Assembly: GCA_018971835.1 (NCBI GenBank)
Contig: JAGWZW010000003.1
Location: forward strand, 1-64,000
From: Alphaproteobacteria bacterium
GTDB lineage: Bacteria > Pseudomonadota > Alphaproteobacteria > Micropepsales > Micropepsaceae
Direction: 5' to 3'
Length of the DNA: 64,000 nt
The notes beneath the pieces are model-generated. The model was not told the origin of the DNA. It did no database searches and saw nothing but the letters and a program-made list of their open reading frames with translations. Below, in pieces: positions 58,771-64,000 of the stretch. Numbering within the stretch: the first letter of the stretch is position 1; each line of letters begins with the position of its first letter. The position numbers and the translations under genes were made by a program.

Positions 58771-60420
58771 ATGAAAGCTTACGACTACATCATCGTCGGC
58801 GCTGGCAGCGCCGGCTGTGTGCTGGCCAACCGCCTGTCGGCCGATCCGAGCATCCAGGTGCTGCTGATCGAGGCGGGCGGCCGCGACAAGTCGCTGATGA
58901 TCCATATGCCCGCCGGCATTCCGGCGCTGCTCGGCAAGCCCAACCCGTACAATTGGTATTACGAGACAGAGGGCCAGCCGCATCTTGAGGGCCGCCGCCT
59001 CTACTGGCCGCGCGGCAAGGGCTGGGGCGGTTCCTCTTCCATAAACGGCATGATCTACATCCGCGGCCACGCGCGCGACTACGACCGCTGGCGGCAGATG
59101 GGCTGCGAGGGCTGGTCGTTCGCCGACGTGCTGCCCTATTTCAAGCGCGCCGAAACCAACCAGAACGGCCCCGACGCCTTCCACGGCAGCGACGGCCCGC
59201 TCTATGTCTCCAGCGGCCATTCGACCAACCCGCTGTTCCGCGCCTTCATCGAAGCGGGCGCCGAAGCGGGCCACAAGCGCACGCGCGACTTCAACGGCTA
59301 CAGCCAGGAAGGCTTCGGGCCCTATCAGCTCACCATCAAGGACGGCAAGCGCTGGAGTGCAGCCAGCGCCTATATCCGGCCGGCGCTGTCGCGCCCGAAC
59401 CTCACCATCGAATCGCACGCGCTGGTCAGCCGCGTGCTGTTCGAGGGCAAGCGCGCGGTCGGCGTGGAATACGTGCAGAAGAAGAATGTGGTGAAGGCGG
59501 GCGCTACGCGCGAGGTCATCCTCTCCGGCGGCGCGGTCAACACCCCGCAGGTGCTGATGCTATCGGGCATCGGCGACGGCGACATACTGAAGCGGTTCGG
59601 CATCGCGGTGGTGTCGGGCCTCAAGGGCGTGGGCCGGAACCTGCAGGACCATCTGGATTGTTCCATCCAGTACGAATGCACCCAACCCATCACGCTTTAC
59701 AGCCAGTCCAACCCGCTCGCCGCGGCGAAGACCGGTTTGCAGTACCTGCTGTTCGGCAGCGGGCTTGCCACCAGCCAGGGCTTGGAGTCCGGCGCCTTCC
59801 TCAAGAGCCGGCCGGACCTCGAAACCCCGGACCTGCAGTTCCACTTCATCGCCGCGTTGATGTACGACCATACGCGCAAGAAAGCAGACCGCCACGGCTT
59901 CATGGCCCATGTCTGCCAGCTCCGCCCGGAGAGCCGGGGCTACATCTCGATCAAATCGGCCGACCCCGCTGCCGCCCCGCTGATCCAGCCGAACTATCTG
60001 GACACGGAAGAGGATCGCCGCGCCTTGCGCGAGGGCGTACGCCTGGCGCGCGCGGTGTTTGCGCAAGGCGCCTTCGATCCCTATCGCGGTCCCGAGCTGA
60101 TGCCGGGCGCGCCGGTGCAGAAGGACGAACAGATCGACGCCTTCATCCGCAAGACTGCCGAGACCATCTATCATCCGGTAGGCACTGCCAAGATGGGCCG
60201 CGACGAGGCCTCGGTGGTCGATCCCGCGCTCAAGGTGTATGGTGTGGACGGGTTGAGGGTGGTCGATGCCTCGGTCATGCCGTCGCTGGTGTCGGGCAAC
60301 ACCAACGCGCCCACCATCATGATCGCGGAAAAAGCCGCTGACATGATCTTGGGGTATCCGGCGCCGAAGCCCGAGGCTGTGCCGGTGGCCGAGGACGGCG
60401 CCAAGCCCGCCGCGGCGTGA
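58771..60420 (+). CDS. GMC family oxidoreductase (choline dehydrogenase-like)
   Basis: From ATG 58771 (MKAYDYIIVGAGSAGCVLANRL) the FAD enzyme is 549 residues. The dinucleotide-binding motif at 7-18, the GMC signature GGSSSINGMIYIRGHARDYDRW near 88-109, and the catalytic His region AETIYHPVGTAKMGRDEAS near 464 are present. Relatives oxidise choline or alcohols; no betaine genes are here, so the substrate is unknown. Its stop overlaps a GTG of the next gene. Confidence 0.92.
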   Translation: MKAYDYIIVGAGSAGCVLANRLSADPSIQVLLIEAGGRDKSLMIHMPAGIPALLGKPNPYNWYYETEGQPHLEGRRLYWPRGKGWGGSSSINGMIYIRGHARDYDRWRQMGCEGWSFADVLPYFKRAETNQNGPDAFHGSDGPLYVSSGHSTNPLFRAFIEAGAEAGHKRTRDFNGYSQEGFGPYQLTIKDGKRWSAASAYIRPALSRPNLTIESHALVSRVLFEGKRAVGVEYVQKKNVVKAGATREVILSGGAVNTPQVLMLSGIGDGDILKRFGIAVVSGLKGVGRNLQDHLDCSIQYECTQPITLYSQSNPLAAAKTGLQYLLFGSGLATSQGLESGAFLKSRPDLETPDLQFHFIAALMYDHTRKKADRHGFMAHVCQLRPESRGYISIKSADPAAAPLIQPNYLDTEEDRRALREGVRLARAVFAQGAFDPYRGPELMPGAPVQKDEQIDAFIRKTAETIYHPVGTAKMGRDEASVVDPALKVYGVDGLRVVDASVMPSLVSGNTNAPTIMIAEKAADMILGYPAPKPEAVPVAEDGAKPAAA

Positions 60421-60515
60421 ATGCCGTTCTCATTCGAGACACACTGTTACAAGCTCGACGTTTTGTCATAGGCGGCCTGCTTTTCGCGGCCGCGATTGCG
60501 GTCTATGATTCGCAC

Positions 60516-60863
60516 ATGAAAACGATGCACGTCATTCTCTGCCTGGGAGCCATGCTCGGAGCCGCGCTGCCGGTTTCCGTGTCAGCGGCACAGACGGTGC
60601 CGGCGACGCCGCCCACGCATTACAAGCTGAACGAAATGAACTTCGACATGTGGTGCCAGGAGACGATGCACTATCCGGCGGACCGCTGCGACAAACGCCT
60701 GCCGGAGGACGACAAGGCGTTCCAGGCCTATGTCGGCACGGTCCAGAAATACGAAGTGCCTTACCAGCAGCAGCGGCGCCAGGAGCAGGAGCGCAACAAG
60801 GACATCCTGCACTACGATCCGGTCGACTCGCCGCAGCAACCCGACGCCAACGCGCCGCAGTAG
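60516..60863 (+). CDS. Small secreted hypothetical protein
   Basis: A frame opens at GTG 60417 overlapping the GMC stop, but ATG 60516 (MKTMHVILCLGAMLGAALPVSVSA) starts a good signal peptide, giving 115 residues. The mature part has NFDMWCQETMHYPADRCDKRLPEDDKAF near 40-67 with two Cys and a C-terminal charged RRQEQERNKDILHYDPVD. I recall similar uncharacterised proteins in alphaproteobacteria. The start is not certain. Confidence 0.65.
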   Translation: MKTMHVILCLGAMLGAALPVSVSAAQTVPATPPTHYKLNEMNFDMWCQETMHYPADRCDKRLPEDDKAFQAYVGTVQKYEVPYQQQRRQEQERNKDILHYDPVDSPQQPDANAPQ

Positions 60864-60873
60864 GGCCTTTCGT

Positions 60874-61599
60874 TCAACGGACCCGGATCAAAGCCGGCGG
60901 CGGTGCTGTCATGATGTCCAGCGCCTCGATCAGCCGCAGCATCGGTTCGTCCATTTCCGCGTGCAGCGTCACGCCCTTTTCGCGGCTGACGACGAGGCGC
61001 AGATGCGGCGCCTTGGGATGGCTGCGCAGCGTCGGGCGGATCGACGGCGGAGGAGGAGGCGGCGGCGGGGGATCGTAGGTCGAGAGCGGTTCATCCTCGC
61101 GCACGATCTTGGAACCGACCAGCCGCTCGAAGGCGATGGGCCGGCCGATGAGCTGGCTGGCATCGCTGGTGATCTGCATCAGGCCGATGAAGCGCGTGGG
61201 GGCGCCCTCGCCGAAGCCGCCATCGCCAAATTTGATGGGGGCCAGCACGGTTTCAATCTCGACCATCGCGCAGTCGGCGGTGGCCGCCACCGAGGACAGG
61301 CACACCGGCTGGCGGGTATCCAGCGCCTGCTTCAGCAGCAGTGACAGCGCGCCGCGGCTTTGTGCTTCCCAGTGGGTGAAGAAATTGGTGCCGCGCAATT
61401 CAGAGCCGTAACGCTCGCACACCGAAGTGCCGGCCAGGCGGTAAACCGGCCGCGCCGTATCGGCCGCATCCAGTATGAAGACGTAGGACAGCATCCGCTT
61501 GATGGCGCGCGGATCGATTTCGGTCTGGTCCGGTACCGCCCGGCCGCGGCGCAAGCGGCTCCAATACCCCACAAGCAAATGGCTGTTCCTATGTTTCAT
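60874..61599 (-). CDS. PAS-domain protein with polyproline linker
   Basis: The 241-residue protein starts MKHRNSHLLVGYWSRLRRGRAVPDQTEIDP, typical of the PAS_5 (PF07310) group, with the PAS core to about residue 165. A run of nine prolines then leads to a short C-terminal segment (LRLVVSREKGVTLHAEMDEPMLRLIEAL). It has no output domain, so signalling would be through partners. It lies 194 nt upstream of the rhomboid gene on the same strand. Confidence 0.8.
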   Translation of the reverse strand: MKHRNSHLLVGYWSRLRRGRAVPDQTEIDPRAIKRMLSYVFILDAADTARPVYRLAGTSVCERYGSELRGTNFFTHWEAQSRGALSLLLKQALDTRQPVCLSSVAATADCAMVEIETVLAPIKFGDGGFGEGAPTRFIGLMQITSDASQLIGRPIAFERLVGSKIVREDEPLSTYDPPPPPPPPPSIRPTLRSHPKAPHLRLVVSREKGVTLHAEMDEPMLRLIEALDIMTAPPPALIRVR

Positions 61600-61792
61600 C
61601 GGCCGTGTGCTCCGGTCTTCCCGTTATGGCCCGCCCTTGCATCAGATCGGGACGGACACTGTTTCTGGCGGAAAAGGGAGCAGAAGCCGTGCCAGCGCCG
61701 CGGCGGCGCAGGAGCCAGAAGACGGCACTCGAAAATCGGAAGCCGGAACAGCACCTTGGCCGCTATTCTCGCGTTCGCGGTGCCGATCTCCG

Positions 61793-62497
61793 TCAGCCCC
61801 AGGGGCCGCGCCGGACCTCGCCGAACAGCGGAAACTGCGCCGATTTGAACATGGGTGTTAGAAGCCCTCCCGCCAGGAAGCCGCCGATATGGGCCCACCA
61901 GGCCACGCCACTGTCGGCCTGGCCGCCGAGCGCGGCGCTGAGCAGCTGGAGCACGAACCAGAAGCCCACTACCCAGATGGCGCTGATCTTCATCGGGTAA
62001 AGAATGATGCCGAGCGGCACGATCACCGTCACCCGCGCCCGCGGATAGAGCAGCACATAGGCCGCCAGCACCCCCGAGATCGCACCCGAGGCGCCGATCA
62101 TCGGCACCGGCGAAGCCGGATTGATGGCGGCCAGGGTCAGCGCCGCCGCCACCCCGCAGATCAGATAGAAGAGCAGATAGCGCAGGTGACCCATCGCGTC
62201 TTCGACGTTGTTCCCGAAAATCCAGAGGTAGAGCATGTTCCCGCCGATATGCAGGAAGCCCCCATGCAGGAACATGGAGGTGAAGATGGTGGCCCAGACC
62301 GGTACGGAGACATAGCCCGGCGGCGGCAGCAGCGCATGACCAAGCGCGGCCGGCGTGAAGCCGAGCAACGCCAGTGCCGGCGCCATGCCGCGGCCGAGCG
62401 ACAGTTCCCAGGCGAACACGATCGCGCAGGAAAGGATGATCGCCCAGGTGACGACGGGCACGAGCCGAGCCGGATTGTCGTCCGAGATTGGGATCAT
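61793..62497 (-). CDS. Rhomboid family intramembrane serine protease
   Basis: From ATG 62497 (MIPISDDNPARLVPVV) the protein is 234 residues with about six membrane helices. The oxyanion/loop segment HGGFLHIGGNMLYLWIFG near 82-99, catalytic Ser in MIGASGAISGVL near 135 and catalytic His in WWAHIGGFLAG near 210 are intact. It cleaves membrane-anchored substrates, none known here. The start is taken at the ATG after an AAAGGA; the gene is divergent from the repeat protein. Confidence 0.92.
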   Translation of the reverse strand: MIPISDDNPARLVPVVTWAIILSCAIVFAWELSLGRGMAPALALLGFTPAALGHALLPPPGYVSVPVWATIFTSMFLHGGFLHIGGNMLYLWIFGNNVEDAMGHLRYLLFYLICGVAAALTLAAINPASPVPMIGASGAISGVLAAYVLLYPRARVTVIVPLGIILYPMKISAIWVVGFWFVLQLLSAALGGQADSGVAWWAHIGGFLAGGLLTPMFKSAQFPLFGEVRRGPWG

Positions 62498-62687
62498 CCG
62501 ATCAGCATCCTTTCCAGACGGGAGCGGTGCGTCTGTCCCGTTTTGAACCATTTTGCGCGACACGGCCCCGCTTCGACATGGCACGGATCGTGAAGCGGAA
62601 GCGCAGCCTGACAAGGCATTGTGCATATTTTCGCTCGAAGGCGGAGGCCTCGCTTTTAACCTCGCCGTAGGAGCAGGGAGTTCGATC

Positions 62688-63764
62688 ATGCTGTTGAGGC
62701 CGGTGATCTATTATATGGGCGTGCTGGCGGCGCTGGCGGCGGTTATGCCGGCCGCGCCGGCGGCAGCGGGCGGCTTCGGCCCGGCCCCGGGCAGCTACGG
62801 CGCGGGCAGCGGCTGGTCGCACGGCCCGGCCTGCAACACCGGCGGCAGCACGCTGAACATCTACAAACCCGTGACGATCAGCAACAACGTCAACATCTAC
62901 AAGCCGGTGACGATCAACAAGAACGTCAACATCTACAAGCCCGTCACGATCGACAAATCCATCAGCATCTACAAGCCGGTGACCATCACCAAGGACATCA
63001 GCATCACCAAGAACATTGATCTGTCGAAGAACATCAACATCAGCAAGAATATCAGCATCAACAAGAGCATCGTCATCAACAAGGGCGGCAGCAGCAGCGC
63101 GGAGGCTTCGGCCATCGCCTCGGCCTTCGCGCAGGCAATGGCCAGCGCCAGCGCCTCGGTGACGGTGAACAACAATATCAGTGCTGCGGCGGGGGCTGGC
63201 GCGAGCGCGGGTGCCGCCGTCTATAACAGCAACAGCTATCAGGACGTGAAGATCGTCAACCGCGGCGGCGCGATCGGCGCGGTCCATGCCGAGCAGCACT
63301 GCACCATGCAGGAAGCCAGCGTGGTCAAGGCGATCCACGCGGTCTGCGTCGCGGCCAATGGCGAGGAGTTCCCCGCCTCGCACATGATCCCCGATACCTG
63401 GATCGACACCTCCTATGAAGGCGAAGTGGCGCGCTGCATCCCCGGCGCCCATCTCAAGGTCACCATCGGCGACGTGCTGCAGTCCGACCAGGGCATGGCC
63501 GGCACCTATGCGAACGGCACAGTGATCGCCTGCGGCATGCACGAGGCCCTGCGCCACTACAAGGACGGCATGCTCAAATGCGCCCCCGCAGTGCCGGTGC
63601 CGGACTGCACCGAGCGCACCAATCTGCGCCGCTACGGCACGGGCGATTTGTTCTTCTCGTTCCGGGCCCAGGTCTGCGTCGAGTCTGCGGCCGCGGCCCA
63701 GTCGGATCTCGACGTCTCCGGCATGACGCTGGACGGCGGCGTGGGCGAGGACAGCACCTACTGA
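62688..63764 (+). CDS. Secreted protein with hexapeptide repeats and Cys-rich domain
   Basis: From ATG 62688, with AGGGAG upstream, the protein is 358 residues. It has a signal peptide (residues 1-27), a Gly-rich spacer, about 13 hexads from 57 to 134 in the form x-I-x-K-x-V/I (NIYKPV, TINKNV, SITKNI), an Ala/Ser-rich segment (136-185), then a C-terminal domain (190-335) with seven Cys (205, 220, 250, 282, 298, 307, 330) plus Cys49 near the start. The hexad spacing (hydrophobics at i and i+4) resembles left-handed beta-helix repeats, suggesting a rod-like surface or envelope protein. No recognised family. Confidence 0.75.
   Translation: MLLRPVIYYMGVLAALAAVMPAAPAAAGGFGPAPGSYGAGSGWSHGPACNTGGSTLNIYKPVTISNNVNIYKPVTINKNVNIYKPVTIDKSISIYKPVTITKDISITKNIDLSKNINISKNISINKSIVINKGGSSSAEASAIASAFAQAMASASASVTVNNNISAAAGAGASAGAAVYNSNSYQDVKIVNRGGAIGAVHAEQHCTMQEASVVKAIHAVCVAANGEEFPASHMIPDTWIDTSYEGEVARCIPGAHLKVTIGDVLQSDQGMAGTYANGTVIACGMHEALRHYKDGMLKCAPAVPVPDCTERTNLRRYGTGDLFFSFRAQVCVESAAAAQSDLDVSGMTLDGGVGEDSTY
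62856..63089. repeat. Tandem 36-nt then 18-nt coding repeats
   Basis: Four 36-nt units encode NIYKPVTI-type dodecapeptides (62856-62999), followed by five 18-nt hexapeptide units to 63089. DNA-level identity is highest in the first three units, suggesting expansion by unequal exchange or slippage. Confidence 0.8.
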
Positions 63765-64000
63765 TCGCGCCAGTCGAACGTCAGCGGCGCTTCGCGAAAG
63801 GCGAAGCGGTCCAGGTGGCGTTCGACGGCAGCCTTGAGCGAGTCGCGCTGCGCGGCGACGGCCGCTTCGAGCGCGCATTCCAGATGCGCCGGCTCGGCTT
63901 TCAGGCACAGGCGCGCGTCGCCGGGCCAATCGGCACCGCGCGCATCCTTCGGAAAGATCACCGTGCCCGCTTCGGGCGTGAAGGCCACCTTCAGGCTGTG
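63758..64000 (-). CDS. DUF2218 domain protein, 5' truncated by window edge
   Basis: The frame is open to base 64000 with no start inside, so the N-terminus is missing; a GTG at 63988 is only an internal codon. The C-terminal RHLDRFAFREAPLTFDW matches the DUF2218 tail (HLxRFAFRE...VDW), and the upstream HSLKVAFTPEAG fits the family's mid-domain. DUF2218 proteins are small and uncharacterised, often beside siderophore genes. It overlaps the end of the repeat protein gene by 7 nt on the opposite strand. Confidence 0.75.
   Translation of the reverse strand, partial: HSLKVAFTPEAGTVIFPKDARGADWPGDARLCLKAEPAHLECALEAAVAAQRDSLKAAVERHLDRFAFREAPLTFDWRDQ

Noticed and set aside
62856..63089. CRISPR-like array at the 36-nt repeats
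   Set aside because: The repeats are contiguous, in frame and encode a hydrophobic hexapeptide pattern within a secreted protein, with no unique spacers.

Overview
The window is a GC-rich, densely packed chromosomal segment that reads as an alphaproteobacterium. Pointers are the tkt-gap-pgk-fba glycolytic block, the zapA / candidate 6S RNA / fau arrangement, a 180-kDa-type NAD-glutamate dehydrogenase, a ccmABCDG cytochrome c maturation block, a PHB module with PhaR, families largely seen in alphaproteobacteria (DUF4164, DUF4908-like, DUF2141), and one CtrA-type TTAA-N7-TTAA box. I cannot name a genus. No rRNA, tRNA, IS element, phage gene or CRISPR array is visible.

Layout. 1-1542: two minus-strand genes of visibly lower GC, a truncated uracil-DNA-glycosylase-like protein and an unknown helical protein; this looks like the edge of an accessory segment. 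1647-4382: a minus-strand group of VOC protein, YmdB-type phosphodiesterase, fau, candidate 6S RNA, zapA and DUF4164. 4561-10657: tkt, gap, pgk, fba, thiE-like on plus. 10663-15047: class C serine hydrolase, an unknown Cys-containing protein, efp, inositol monophosphatase and an OmpA-like secreted protein. 15052-20817: two MFS transporters, a YbhB protein, a GT4 glycosyltransferase, a sulfotransferase-like protein and a small secreted His/Arg-rich protein. 20863-26643: DUF2141, mdh, HU, then the operon ffh-rpsP-rimM-trmD-rplS with a clear terminator. 26818-34133: prolyl oligopeptidase; divergently dapF-mtaB-ftsY-yciB with overlapping ends; Nudix; MarR. 34144-37163: a small Pro/Ala-rich protein and the ccm cluster. 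37167-40037: PHB synthesis (phbB, phaA) and the regulator PhaR.

40171-50924: mostly accessory and hypothetical genes around a degenerate-GGDEF/EAL protein, DUF1223, SHOCT, DUF302, aconitase, a crotonase without the usual catalytic Glu, a DUF4908-like secreted protein and a DUF985 cupin. 51063-55952: NAD-glutamate dehydrogenase. 56007-64000: SDR, DUF1232, a double PilZ protein, a lipoprotein, a GMC oxidoreductase, a small secreted protein, a PAS protein, a rhomboid protease, a secreted protein with hexapeptide repeats, and a truncated DUF2218 gene.

Functionally the core is central carbon metabolism (lower glycolysis/Calvin-type block, mdh, aconitase, glutamate dehydrogenase), carbon storage (PHB), translation and secretion (efp, ffh, ftsY, rpsP, rplS, trmD, rimM), respiration (ccm) and division (zapA, yciB). 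The most unusual items are the hexapeptide-repeat secreted protein at 62688-63764, the UDG-like pair at the left edge, the in-frame mdh / DUF2141 junction, the CtrA box at 50144 and the candidate 6S RNA.
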